From GCA-003244245 sp036266995 (GTDB lineage Bacteria; Actinomycetota; Actinomycetes; Mycobacteriales; Pseudonocardiaceae), in contig DATAWX010000041.1 in assembly GCA_036266995.1 (NCBI GenBank), forward strand, positions 1 to 64,000: 64,000 nt of DNA. The letters run 5' to 3'. A program made the position numbers and the translations under genes. Position 1 is the stretch's first letter; each line of letters begins with the position of its first letter. Of the stretch, positions 18,137 through 27,300 are shown in pieces. The notes below the pieces were generated by a model that saw only the letters and a program-made list of their open reading frames with translations, did no database searches and was not told where the DNA came from.

Positions 18137-18161
18137 ACCGTCTAGCGGCATACTCGCGCCC

Positions 18162-19970
18162 GTGTCCCGACTACGTCTGGTAGCCGCCCTCCTGGCGGCA
18201 CTGATGGCAGCGCTGCTGGCGGGCTGCGGCATCTTCGGGGCTGATCCGCGCGATGCCGCGCAGTCGTTTCTCGACGCCTTAGGCAGGGGCGACGCTGCCA
18301 GTGCCGGGCAGTTTACCGACCAACCGGTCGCCGCCACTGAGCTGATCCGCCACGTCCGTGACGAACTGAAGCCCCAGCACGTGCAGCTCACCGTGGGCGA
18401 CGTCCGTTCCGGCGACCATATCGCCTCGGCTTCCTTCGCCGCGGTCTGGGATCTGGGAAGGGGCCGGCAGTGGCGCTACTCCGGTGCCTTCCAGCTGGTG
18501 CCCGCGAACTCCGCGGGCGGCTGGCTGGTGCGGTGGAGTCCAGCGGTGCTGCACCCGCGCCTGGGCGCGAATCAGTTCGTGACGCTGCGCGAGGAGGCGA
18601 CCGAACCGCCCCCGGTGGTCGACCGCACCGGGACGCCCTTGCTCACCTCCCAAACCGTCGTCACCGTCGCGCTCGACCGCAGCGCAACTCCGGATCTGGC
18701 CGCAGCTGCCGGCAAGCTGGCGAGTGCCCTGGGGCGTTTCGATCCCCAGATCACCCAGCAGTCGATCATGACGGAAGCCAACGCAGCCCCGGCGGGACAA
18801 CCCAGTGCGGTGGCTGTGCTTCGCCAGCAGGACTACGACGCGGTACGGGATCAGATCGACGGGCTCCCCGGCGTGAGCTTTCCCACCCAGCAGCGGCTCC
18901 TCGGACCGGACCGCGACTACGCCTCCCAGCTGGTGCCGGGCATCCGCAAGGTGGTCGAGGACCAGCTCGAGAACGCCGCGGGTTGGCGCATCGTGACGGT
19001 GACCGCGACGGGGCAGGAGGTCGACACCCTCGCCGCCGAGCCGCCCCGTCCGGTGCCGACGCTGACTGCCACCGTCGACCACGCCGTGCAGGTCGCCGCC
19101 GAACGCGCTGTCGACGCGGTGCCCGACCCGGCGATGATCGTGGCGATCCAGCCCTCCACGGGGGAGATCCTGGGCGTCGCGCAGAACAATCCGGCCGATG
19201 CGCAAGGCGCGCTGTCGCTGACCGGACGGTTCCCGCCGGGGTCCACTTTCAAGATGGTCACGGCGTCGGCGGCCATGCAGTCCAAGCAGGTCACACCGAG
19301 CTCGCCGGTGGCCTGCCCGGCGACCACCATCGTCGGGGAGCGGGTAGTGCCTAATGACCACCTGGTCGACCTGGGCACAGTGCCGCTGCACACCGCTTTC
19401 GCCAACTCCTGCAACACCACGTTCGCCCAACTGGCAGCCCGGCTGGGAACTGGCGGGCTGACCGACGCGGCGCATCAGATGGGCATCGGGATGGACTACG
19501 CCATCGCCGGCGCCACTGTCGTCACCGGTCAGGTCCCCCCCGCTGAGTCGATGGTGCGGCGGGCGGAGAACGGATTCGGGCAGGGCCGGGTGGTCGCCAG
19601 CCCGTTCGGTATGGCGTTGGTGGCCGCGACGATCGATGCCGGCGGGCAGCTCCCCACCCCGATTCTGATCAGGGGAATGCCGACTCAGACGGCGCTGGGA
19701 CCGGTGCCGCCGGTGCCACGCGATGTCGCCGAAGCGGTGCGGGCGATGATGCGGGAAGCAGTGACCGGGGGTACCGCGAAATCCTTGGCGGGTCAGAGCC
19801 AGCTGTTCGGCACGACCGGGACCGCGGAGGACGGCCCGGCCGGCGCGAATGGCTGGTTCGTCGGCTTCCGCGGGGACCTCGCGTTCGCCACTCTCGTCGT
19901 CGGCGCGGGATCATCCGTCCCGGCCTTGGACGTCTCCGGGCGCTTCCTGTCCGCACTAGGTTCTGGCTGA
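18162..19970 (+). CDS. penicillin-binding lipoprotein with altered KTG motif
   Basis: A 602-residue class-B-like PBP. The signal peptide ends in a lipobox LLAGC, followed by an NTF2-like MecA_N domain (DPRDAAQSFLDALGRGD), a dimerisation region and a transpeptidase domain from about residue 315. Catalytic motif 1 is S361-T-F-K364 and motif 2 is S416-C-N418. Motif 3 reads T551-T-G instead of K-T-G (FGTTGTAEDG), a one-base AAG-to-ACG difference. Orthologues sit at this place in mycobacteria. The GTG at 18162 starts the signal peptide. With the third-motif Lys missing, transpeptidase activity may be reduced; membrane anchoring and the fold look intact. Confidence 0.9.
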   Translation: MSRLRLVAALLAALMAALLAGCGIFGADPRDAAQSFLDALGRGDAASAGQFTDQPVAATELIRHVRDELKPQHVQLTVGDVRSGDHIASASFAAVWDLGRGRQWRYSGAFQLVPANSAGGWLVRWSPAVLHPRLGANQFVTLREEATEPPPVVDRTGTPLLTSQTVVTVALDRSATPDLAAAAGKLASALGRFDPQITQQSIMTEANAAPAGQPSAVAVLRQQDYDAVRDQIDGLPGVSFPTQQRLLGPDRDYASQLVPGIRKVVEDQLENAAGWRIVTVTATGQEVDTLAAEPPRPVPTLTATVDHAVQVAAERAVDAVPDPAMIVAIQPSTGEILGVAQNNPADAQGALSLTGRFPPGSTFKMVTASAAMQSKQVTPSSPVACPATTIVGERVVPNDHLVDLGTVPLHTAFANSCNTTFAQLAARLGTGGLTDAAHQMGIGMDYAIAGATVVTGQVPPAESMVRRAENGFGQGRVVASPFGMALVAATIDAGGQLPTPILIRGMPTQTALGPVPPVPRDVAEAVRAMMREAVTGGTAKSLAGQSQLFGTTGTAEDGPAGANGWFVGFRGDLAFATLVVGAGSSVPALDVSGRFLSALGSG

Positions 19971-19997
19971 CCGGCATTGAGTGCATAGAGTGGGGGT

Positions 19998-20855
19998 ATG
20001 CCCGTGAGAACCCCGTTGCGTCCAGGCCGCCAGACTCCGATGCGTCCGGTCCCCCCGGCGATCCGGCGGCCGGACTACGTCGGCAAACCCGGGCCCAGCC
20101 CATGCACCGAACCGTGGACCCAGCCGCCCGAGCTGATCGAGGCGATGCGGGTAGCGGGAAGGATCGCCGCCCAGGCGCTCGCCGAGGGCGGCCGGGCGGT
20201 GCGGCCCGGGGTCACCACCGATGACGTCGATCGGGTGGTACACGAGTTCCTGCTCGACTGCGGCGCGTATCCCTCGACCCTGGGTTACAAGAGTTTTCCC
20301 AAGTCCTGCTGCACGTCGCTGAACGAGGTGATCTGTCACGGCATCCCGGACTCGACCGTGATCGAGGACGGTGACATCGTCAACATCGACGTCACCGCGT
20401 TCATCGGCGGTGTCCATGGCGATACCAACGCCACCTTCCTCGCCGGTGCGGTCTCCGAGGAGGACCGCCTTCTGGTCGAGCGGACCCACGAAGCGATGAT
20501 GCGCGGCATCCGCGCGGTACGACCGGGCCGGGCGCTCAACGTGATCGGTCGGGTCATCGAGGCCTACGCCAAGCGCTTCGGCTATGGAGTGGTCCGCGAT
20601 TTCACCGGCCACGGCATCGGGCGTTCCTTCCATGGCAAGTTGGTCGTGTTGCACTACGACGAGCCGTCCGTGGACACCGTCTTGGAGCAGGGAATGACCT
20701 TCACCATCGAACCGATGATCACGCTCGGCGCGATCGACTACGACGTGTGGGCCGACGGGTGGACGGTGACGACCAAGGACAAGGCGCGCACCGCGCAGTT
20801 CGAGCACACCCTCGTCGTCACCGCCGATGGGGCGGAGATCTTGACCCTGCCGTAG
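19998..20855 (+). CDS. map: methionine aminopeptidase, type Ib (MapB-like)
   Basis: A 285-residue methionine aminopeptidase with the N-terminal Pro-rich extension of type Ib enzymes (PAIRRPDYVGKPGP). Metal ligands are recognisable in NIDVTAFIGGVHGDTNATF (two Asp), FTGHGIG (His), TFTIEPM (Glu) and the final FEHTLVVT (Glu). It removes initiator Met from nascent proteins. It sits 27 nt after the PBP gene and two nt before cobQ. Confidence 0.95.
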   Translation: MPVRTPLRPGRQTPMRPVPPAIRRPDYVGKPGPSPCTEPWTQPPELIEAMRVAGRIAAQALAEGGRAVRPGVTTDDVDRVVHEFLLDCGAYPSTLGYKSFPKSCCTSLNEVICHGIPDSTVIEDGDIVNIDVTAFIGGVHGDTNATFLAGAVSEEDRLLVERTHEAMMRGIRAVRPGRALNVIGRVIEAYAKRFGYGVVRDFTGHGIGRSFHGKLVVLHYDEPSVDTVLEQGMTFTIEPMITLGAIDYDVWADGWTVTTKDKARTAQFEHTLVVTADGAEILTLP

Positions 20856-20857
20856 TC

Positions 20858-22387
20858 ATGCCCGCAATCAAGCCCGGGGCGCTGCTCGTCGCCGGCACCA
20901 CCTCGGACGCGGGCAAGAGCGTGCTGGTGGCCGGGATCTGCCGGTGGCTGGCCCGTCGCGGGATATCAGTGGCGCCGTTCAAGGCGCAGAACATGTCCAA
21001 CAACTCGGTCGTGACCCCCGACGGTGGGGAGATCGGCCGAGCTCAGGCAATGCAGGCCGCGGCGTGCGGCATCGAGCCGGAGGTGCGGCTCAATCCGGTC
21101 CTGCTCAAACCAGGCAGCGACCGCTGCGCCCAGGTCGTGGTACTCGGCCACGCTGCCGGCATGGTATCCGCGGCGTCCTACCGAAACCGTAAGGCTGAAC
21201 TGCTCGACGTCGTGGTGGGCGCGTTGACCGAGCTACGAGCCGAGTACGAGGTGGTGATCTGCGAGGGCGCCGGATCACCCACCGAGATCAATCTCCGGTC
21301 CACCGATATCGCCAATATGGGACTGGCCCGGGCCGCGGGACTGCCGGTGCTGGTGGTCGGGGACATCGACCGCGGCGGCGTGCTCGCGCATCTGTTCGGT
21401 ACGTTGGCTCTGCTGTCGGGAGCCGACCAGGCGTTGGTGGCCGGATTCGTGATCAACAAATTCCGCGGCGATCCGGATCTGCTGGCTCCTGGTCTCGCGC
21501 AGTTGCAGGCACTGACCGGCCGGCGCAGCTACGGCGTGCTGCCGTTTTGCGACTCGTTGTGGCTTGATGCCGAGGACTCACTGGCGCACACCGCCGATGG
21601 CGTGGTCGGCCGGCCGGCCCCGCCGGAGGGCACGCAGTGGCTGCGAGTGGCCGCGGTGCGGCTGCCGCGGATCTCCAATGGCACCGACGTCGAGGCGTTG
21701 GCCTGCGAGCCTGGGGTGGCGGTCCGCTATGTCACCGAGCCGTCCCGCCTGGCCGACGCTGACCTGGTGGTGCTGCCCGGTTCGAAATCCACCGTGGCGG
21801 ACCTGTCCTGGCTAAACCGGACGGGTCTGGCCGCCGCAGTCATGGCACACGCCGGCGCCGGCCGTCCGGTGTTGGGTATCTGCGGCGGCTACCAGATGCT
21901 GGCGCGCCGCATCACCGACCACGTCGAGTCCGGCGCCGGGGAGGTGGCTGGTCTGGGACTGCTCGACCTCGAAGTGGTCTTCGATCCCGTCAAACACCTG
22001 GCGCGCCCGTCCGGTACTGCGCTGGGAGAGCCGGTGGCCGGCTACGAGATACACCACGGTCGGGTGGCACATCGCGGTGACCCACCGCTGGTAGCGGGTC
22101 CCGACGACGGGTCCGATGGCGGCCACGTGCTGGGCACCCACTGGCACGGACTCTTCGAGAACGACGCCTTCCGGCGAGCCCTGCTGCGACGGGTGGCCCA
22201 CCTTGCCGACCGGCCCGGTTTCCGACCCGCGCCGGACACCAGCTTCGCCGCGTTGCGGGGCGCCCAACTAGACCTGCTCGGCGACCTGGTTGCCGCGCAC
22301 TTGGACACTGACGCGCTGCTCGACCTGATCGAACACGGCTCCCCGCCCCAACTCCCCATCGTCGCGCCAGGTGCCGACCAACCTTAG
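20858..22387 (+). CDS. cobQ: cobyric acid synthase
   Basis: CobQ (509 aa) amidates four carboxylates of adenosylcobyrinate a,c-diamide using glutamine and ATP. The N-terminal P-loop-like domain has LLVAGTTSDAGKS and PFKAQNMSNNS; the glutaminase domain has the nucleophile Cys in VLGICGGYQML and the His in GTHWHGLFEN. The ATG at 20858 is two bases after the map stop; the frame upstream of it belongs to map in another register. It starts the cobalamin locus and overlaps a convergent small gene by four bases. Confidence 0.94.
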   Translation: MPAIKPGALLVAGTTSDAGKSVLVAGICRWLARRGISVAPFKAQNMSNNSVVTPDGGEIGRAQAMQAAACGIEPEVRLNPVLLKPGSDRCAQVVVLGHAAGMVSAASYRNRKAELLDVVVGALTELRAEYEVVICEGAGSPTEINLRSTDIANMGLARAAGLPVLVVGDIDRGGVLAHLFGTLALLSGADQALVAGFVINKFRGDPDLLAPGLAQLQALTGRRSYGVLPFCDSLWLDAEDSLAHTADGVVGRPAPPEGTQWLRVAAVRLPRISNGTDVEALACEPGVAVRYVTEPSRLADADLVVLPGSKSTVADLSWLNRTGLAAAVMAHAGAGRPVLGICGGYQMLARRITDHVESGAGEVAGLGLLDLEVVFDPVKHLARPSGTALGEPVAGYEIHHGRVAHRGDPPLVAGPDDGSDGGHVLGTHWHGLFENDAFRRALLRRVAHLADRPGFRPAPDTSFAALRGAQLDLLGDLVAAHLDTDALLDLIEHGSPPQLPIVAPGADQP

Positions 22388-22707
22388 GAGAACAACCTGG
22401 CTCTCGCGGGAAATCCGTCGGGGTGGTTGCCGTTGCGGCCGCTTGCCCTGTTGGCGCTGGTCTCCGCTATCCCCACCCCGTAAGCATGGACCGTTCCCGA
22501 TGCGTCTACCCACAGCGTTTCCTGGGCGAGTCTGCGCGCCAAGTCACGGCTGCGGATCCGGTGCTTACCCGCAATCCTCCGCACACCCAGCCGATGCGCC
22601 CACGACCGGTCGAGATAGATCCAATGGTCCGGGCGGCGGCTGCGGTCGACCTTGCGTCTCATTAGGTTCTCCTTCAAGGGCTTCGCTGTTGTTATCAGGT
22701 CGGCCAT
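22384..22707 (-). CDS. hypothetical basic protein
   Basis: A possible 107-residue protein rich in Arg and His, containing DHWIYLDRSWAHRLG, RDLARRLAQETLWVD and a low-complexity tail. I do not recognise a family. An AAAGGCAG stretch about 8 nt before the ATG could be a ribosome-binding site. It is convergent with and overlaps cobQ by four bases. A chance open frame in high-G+C sequence cannot be excluded. Confidence 0.35.
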   Translation of the reverse strand: MADLITTAKPLKENLMRRKVDRSRRPDHWIYLDRSWAHRLGVRRIAGKHRIRSRDLARRLAQETLWVDASGTVHAYGVGIAETSANRASGRNGNHPDGFPARARLFS

Positions 22708-23110
22708 AGCAACTCTGCCTTTATGCAGTAGTTACCTACGCGACGAGCCGCAATGGGTATTCGCGGCCCGCCGGACAGGAAATTTTCTGAATAGTCAGTG
22801 ACTCAATCTCCACGGCGAGCGTCTATAGCTGAAATTTCAGAGCTGGAGAGTACATGTGCCCCCTAATTCTTGCCATGGCACAGCTCAAGAACGTCATGGT
22901 TTCGGCTGACGCGGTTGAACCTAACCGAGGCGCTCCATGCTCCGCAAGAAGGTTGGCGGTAACCGCCGTCACATGCATCGCGTCGTATTGTTAGCCCCAT
23001 CACGTCACCTCCTGGAATGTTACCTTATCGTGAATTTCAACGGGAGCTGCGGCGAGTAGTGAGCTACCGCGGTACTCTGGGGAGACTTGGTCTGACCAGA
23101 CTTGACCTAG
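22708..23110. other. low-density intergenic patch between cobQ and cobN
   Basis: About 400 bases of visibly lower G+C than the flanking cob genes, with no recognised gene. It contains one short minus-strand frame with a strong Shine-Dalgarno (22863-23000) and, at 23088-23098, the dyad TGGTCTGACCA just upstream of the antitoxin remnant, perhaps its old operator. I looked for a cobalamin riboswitch (GCCACTG box) before cobN and did not see one. The patch looks like the scar of an insertion. Confidence 0.5.
22863..23000 (-). CDS. possible 45-residue small protein with consensus ribosome-binding site
   Basis: On the minus strand an AGGAGGTGA sequence lies seven to eight nt before an ATG at 23000. 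The frame runs 45 codons to a TAG and contains three Cys (RRDACDGGYRQPSCG and LELCHGKN). Codon use is not strongly GC-rich at third positions, unlike neighbours. I do not recognise it. The Shine-Dalgarno is better than that of most genes here, which is the only reason to list it. Confidence 0.3.
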   Translation of the reverse strand: MGLTIRRDACDGGYRQPSCGAWSASVRFNRVSRNHDVLELCHGKN

Positions 23111-23329
23111 TACGCTCGACCCAAGATCAAAGAGATCAGTTCATCTAGCCCGGGCGACGGCAAGCCGGTCGCCCGGTTGGTGCCGCTGCAGCGCACTGCG
23201 GCACCGCGCCAGCTTGGTCTGCTGAGGGGAAAGATCTGGATGTCGCCGGACTTCGACGAACCGGACCAGGAACTGATCGATCTCATGGAGAACGGGCCGA
23301 TCGTCGCAAACGAGGCCGCTCAGCCGTGA
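23111..23329 (+). pseudogene. Phd/YefM-type antitoxin remnant (N-terminus missing)
   Basis: The frame between an in-frame TAG at 23108 and a TGA at 23327 reads GDGKPVARLVPLQR, then QLGLLRGKIWMSPDFDEP and QELIDLMENG, the C-terminal half of a VapB/Phd-type antitoxin. No start codon precedes the conserved part, so the DNA-binding N-terminus is lost. The stop overlaps the toxin GTG, the usual coupling of such pairs. Confidence 0.75.
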
Positions 23330-23554
23330 GGTTGCCGCTCGACAGCCAGGTTGTGCTCTGGTCATTGCAGCGCCCGGAACGATTGCCCGCGGAAATCGTC
23401 GCCGCGATCACGAATCCGGTGAACTCCGTCGACGTCTCGGTGGCGTCGCTGAGGGAGCTCGCGATCAAGCAGTCGATCGGCAAGCTCACGGTGGACGGCG
23501 ACCTTCGTGAGCACCTGACAGGCCTTCGCCGAACTGCCGGTCATGCCGGCGTGA
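23326..23554 (+). pseudogene. VapC-type PIN-domain toxin remnant
   Basis: The frame starts MRLPLDSQVVLWSLQRPERL and continues with VASLRELAIKQSIGKLTVDG, clearly a PIN-domain VapC; PIN toxins usually begin LLLDTH with the catalytic Asp. After residue about 65 the expected FAELPVMPA continues in another frame and then meets a TGA, so the C-terminal half with further acidic residues is missing. With the antitoxin fragment this is a dead VapBC-like module between cobQ and cobN. Confidence 0.75.
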
Positions 23555-23624
23555 CGCGCGGCTCCAACACACACCCGCGACCTGACGAACGTCACGGCGG
23601 TTCACTGAGGTTAGCCTCGCTGGA

Positions 23625-26600
23625 GTGCGGATCCTGCTGCTGTCCACTGCTGATACCGACCTGCTCGCCGCCCGGGCCTGCGGTGCTGATTACCTGCTCG
23701 CCAACCCGGCCCGGACCGAGCCCACCGACTTGCCCGCGCTGCTCCATGGGGTGGACATCGTGGTACTCCGGTTGCTCGGCGGCCGCCGAGCCTGGGAGGA
23801 AGGCCTCGACGCGTTGCTGGGCGCTCGGCTGCCGACGGTGTGCCTGGGCGGTGAGGCGACCCCGGACGCGGAGCTGATGGCGAGCTCCACGGTCCCGGCG
23901 GGGGTGGCGGCGCAGGCGCTGCGCTACCTGGTCGCCGGCGGACCAACGAACCTGGCCGAGCTGGGCCGGTTCCTGTCCGACACGTTGCTACTCACCGGGG
24001 AGGGCTTCGAGCCGCCGTCGCCTACCCCCGAATACGGCGTGCACGACCTGCGTGAGCCGCAATCGGGACGCCCGACCGTGGGTATCGTGTTCTACCGGGC
24101 GCACGCGCTGGCCGGGAACACCGGTTTCGTCGACGTTCTGGCTGACGCGTTGCGCGCCGCCGGAGCCAACGCGCTGCCGGTGTTCTGCGGCTCGCTGCGA
24201 GGATTGGGCGACGCGCAGGCTGACGGGCTCCGTGCGCTGCTGGGTCGTTGCGACGCGGTGGTGACCACAGTGCTCGCCGCGGGTGGCAGCGGTGGAGCCG
24301 ACGAGGAATCCTGGGACGCCGGAGCGCTGGCCGCACTGGATGTCCCAGTGCTGCAAGGCCTGTGCTTGACCTCCTCAAGGGCCGCGTGGCAGGGCAGCGA
24401 CGCGGCACTGTCGCCGATGGACGCCGCCATGCAGGTCGCCATCCCGGAGTTCGACGGTCGGCTGGTGTCGGTGCCGTTCTCCTTCAAGGAGCCGGGCCCC
24501 GACGGGATCCCGATCTACCTGGCCGACCCCGAGCGGGCCGAGCGGGTCGCGGGAATCGCCATGGCGTTGGCCCGGCTGCGGAAGGTGCCTGCATCCGACA
24601 AGCGGCTGGCGATCGTGCTGTCCGCGTACCCGACCAAACATTCCCGGATCGGCAACGCCGTGGGGCTGGACACCCCCGCGTCGGCCGTGGTGTTGCTGCG
24701 CGCGCTCGCCGAGGCCGGCTACGACCTCGGCGGCTCCGACCACGATGACCTGGACCTCGAGGGCTTGGAAGGCGACGTCCTGATCCACCGGCTGATCGCG
24801 GCCGGCGGCCACGACGTGGAATGGCTCACCGAGGACCAGATGGCGAGCTCGGCCATCCGGGTACCCACCGATCAGTATGCCCGGTGGTTCGCTGCCCTGC
24901 CCTCGGCGTTGCGAGACAAGGTCGTGGCGACCTGGGGTGAACCGCCCGGGCAGCTGTACGTTTCCCAAGGCGCTATCTATGTCGGCTCGCTGTTGTTCGG
25001 CAATGTCGTGCTGCTCATCCAGCCACCGCGTGGATTCGGTGAGAACCCGGTGGCGATCTACCACGATCCCGAGCTGCCCCCCTCACATCAGTATCTGGCC
25101 GCCTACCGCTGGCTGGAAAACTCATTCGGTGCGCACGCGGTGGTGCACCTGGGCAAGCACGGCAACCTGGAATGGTTGCCCGGCAAGGGGCTGGGACTGG
25201 CGGCGCAGGATGCCCCGGACGCGGTGCTGGGCAACCTGCCGCTGGTGTACCCGTTCATCGTCAACGACCCTGGTGAGGGCACCCAGGCCAAGCGCAGGGC
25301 GCACGCCACCATCGTCGATCACCTGATCCCGCCGATGGCCCGGGCTGACACCTACGGCGACCTGGCTCGTCTCGAGCAGCTGCTCGACGAGTACGCCACT
25401 ATGGCGGCGCTGGACCCGGACAAGCTCCCCACGCTGCGCGGACAGATCTGGACGCTGATCCAGAGCGCTCAGCTGCACCACGATCTGGGTGCGGACGCGC
25501 CGCCGGGCGACGACGATTTCGATGACTTCGTGCTGCACCTCGACGGCTACCTGTGCGAGATCAAGGACGTGCAGATCCGTGACGGGCTGCACGTGCTGGG
25601 CCGCGCCCCCGAGGGCGATGAGCTGATCAATGACGTGCTCGCGGTGCTGCGGGCGCGCCAGGTTTTCGGTTCGGGGCAGCCGCTGCCAGGGTTGCGCGCG
25701 GCGATCGCCGAGTGGATCGGGCTTGACGAGCAGGTGCTGCTCGAGGCGCCGGGAGCATCGGTCAAGGCGCCCGGGCAGGCTGTGGCCCGGGCGAGTGAGG
25801 TTGTCGATTTGCTGGAGGCGACCGCGGCAACGCTGCTGCGTTACCTCGCCGAGCCGGGTCCCGGCCGGGATCCGTGGACGGCCGGCCTCGCCCATGATGC
25901 AGTGGTCGAATGCCTCGGCGATCTGGTCGGCGACGCCGTCCGCGATAGCGAAGGGGTGGAGGCCGTACTGCGGTTCGCGTGCACGGAGCTGGTGCCCCGG
26001 TTGGCCGGCACCCCCGCAGAGATCAGCAACGTGCTGCGGGCTCTGGACGGGCGGTTCGTCGAGCCGGGACCCTCTGGTTCGCCTACCCGCGGTCTGGTCT
26101 CGGTGCTGCCGACCGGACGAAACTTCTACTCGGTGGATCCGAAGTCGATCCCGACCCGCAACGCCTTCGACGTGGGCACCGCCCTGGCCGACTCGTTACT
26201 CGCACGCCACCGTGCCGACACCGGGACCTGGCCCGCGTCGGTGGGTCTGACCGTCTGGGGCACCAGCGCCATGCGCACCCAGGGTGACGACATCGCTGAG
26301 GTGCTGGCGCTCCTCGGTGTCCGTCCAACCTGGGACGATGCATCCCGCCGGGTCACCGGACTGGAGGTGCTCGGGCTCGATGAGCTCGGCCGGCCCCGCA
26401 TCGACGTGGTGCTGCGCATCTCCGGCTTCTTCCGGGATGCCTTCCCGCACGTGGTCGCGTTGCTCGACGATGCGATCGCTGCCGTCGCGATGCTGGATGA
26501 GCCGGCGGAGCACAACTTCGTCGCCGCGCACTACCGAGCTGACCTCGCCACGCACGGTGACGAGAGGCGGGCCCGGACCCGGATCTTCGGCTCCAAGCCC

Positions 26601-27296
26601 GGCGCGTACGGCGCCGGATTGTTGCCGCTGATCGACAGCCGGCAGTGGCGCACCGATGCCGATCTCGCCGAGGTATATGCAACCTGGGGGGGTTACGCCT
26701 ACGGGCGAGGGCTCGACGGTGCCGCGGCGCGCGGCGATATGGAGCTCGCCTTCCGGCGCATCACGGTGGCCGCCAAGAATGTTGACACCCGCGAACACGA
26801 TATCGCCGATTCCGACGACTACTTCCAGTACCACGGCGGGATGGTCGCGATGGTGCGCTCCTTGACCGGCAGCAATCCGGCCGCCTACGTCGGTGACTCC
26901 GCGATACCGCACGCCGTGAAGACCCGTTCACTGGCGGAGGAGACTCGCCGGGTTTTTCGGTCCCGCGTGGTCAACCCGCGCTGGATCGGCGCCATGCAAC
27001 GGCACGGCTACAAGGGCGCCTTCGAGCTGGCCGCCACAGTGGATTACCTATTCGGCTTTGACGCCACCGCAGGCGTCGTCGAGGACTGGATGTATCACCA
27101 GCTCGCCGAGTCATACATCTTCGATTCCGGCGTCCAGGAGTTCCTGCGGAAATCCAATCCGTGGGCGCTGCGCGGGATGACCGAGCGGCTACTGGAGGCC
27201 GCCGACCGGGGCCTGTGGGACCAACCCGATCCGGCGGATCTCGACGCGCTGAGGGCGATCTACCTGGACCTCGAGGGCGATTTGGAGGGACCCTGA
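23625..27296 (+). CDS. cobN: aerobic-type cobaltochelatase subunit CobN
   Basis: CobN (1223 aa, usual length) is the large subunit of the ATP-dependent cobaltochelatase that inserts cobalt into hydrogenobyrinate a,c-diamide. Conserved stretches include VGIVFYRAHALAGNTGF, LSAYPTKHSRIGNAVGLD, HLGKHGNLEWLPGKG, the FYSVDPKSIPTRNA region and TRIFGSKPGAYGAG. The GTG at 23625 lies just after the toxin remnant. The partner ATPase activity could come from the BchI/D-like gene at 28685. Confidence 0.95.
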   Translation: MRILLLSTADTDLLAARACGADYLLANPARTEPTDLPALLHGVDIVVLRLLGGRRAWEEGLDALLGARLPTVCLGGEATPDAELMASSTVPAGVAAQALRYLVAGGPTNLAELGRFLSDTLLLTGEGFEPPSPTPEYGVHDLREPQSGRPTVGIVFYRAHALAGNTGFVDVLADALRAAGANALPVFCGSLRGLGDAQADGLRALLGRCDAVVTTVLAAGGSGGADEESWDAGALAALDVPVLQGLCLTSSRAAWQGSDAALSPMDAAMQVAIPEFDGRLVSVPFSFKEPGPDGIPIYLADPERAERVAGIAMALARLRKVPASDKRLAIVLSAYPTKHSRIGNAVGLDTPASAVVLLRALAEAGYDLGGSDHDDLDLEGLEGDVLIHRLIAAGGHDVEWLTEDQMASSAIRVPTDQYARWFAALPSALRDKVVATWGEPPGQLYVSQGAIYVGSLLFGNVVLLIQPPRGFGENPVAIYHDPELPPSHQYLAAYRWLENSFGAHAVVHLGKHGNLEWLPGKGLGLAAQDAPDAVLGNLPLVYPFIVNDPGEGTQAKRRAHATIVDHLIPPMARADTYGDLARLEQLLDEYATMAALDPDKLPTLRGQIWTLIQSAQLHHDLGADAPPGDDDFDDFVLHLDGYLCEIKDVQIRDGLHVLGRAPEGDELINDVLAVLRARQVFGSGQPLPGLRAAIAEWIGLDEQVLLEAPGASVKAPGQAVARASEVVDLLEATAATLLRYLAEPGPGRDPWTAGLAHDAVVECLGDLVGDAVRDSEGVEAVLRFACTELVPRLAGTPAEISNVLRALDGRFVEPGPSGSPTRGLVSVLPTGRNFYSVDPKSIPTRNAFDVGTALADSLLARHRADTGTWPASVGLTVWGTSAMRTQGDDIAEVLALLGVRPTWDDASRRVTGLEVLGLDELGRPRIDVVLRISGFFRDAFPHVVALLDDAIAAVAMLDEPAEHNFVAAHYRADLATHGDERRARTRIFGSKPGAYGAGLLPLIDSRQWRTDADLAEVYATWGGYAYGRGLDGAAARGDMELAFRRITVAAKNVDTREHDIADSDDYFQYHGGMVAMVRSLTGSNPAAYVGDSAIPHAVKTRSLAEETRRVFRSRVVNPRWIGAMQRHGYKGAFELAATVDYLFGFDATAGVVEDWMYHQLAESYIFDSGVQEFLRKSNPWALRGMTERLLEAADRGLWDQPDPADLDALRAIYLDLEGDLEGP

Positions 27297-27300
27297 GCAG

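Noticed and set aside
23015..23040. WhiG/FliA-type promoter (CACGATAA) for the small frame at 22863
   Set aside because: No TAAA-like -35 element lies at the required distance.
23555..23624. Cobalamin riboswitch upstream of cobN (also checked before cobQ, cobH and cobM)
   Set aside because: No GCCACTG box or matching helices were found in any of these gaps; most are too short.
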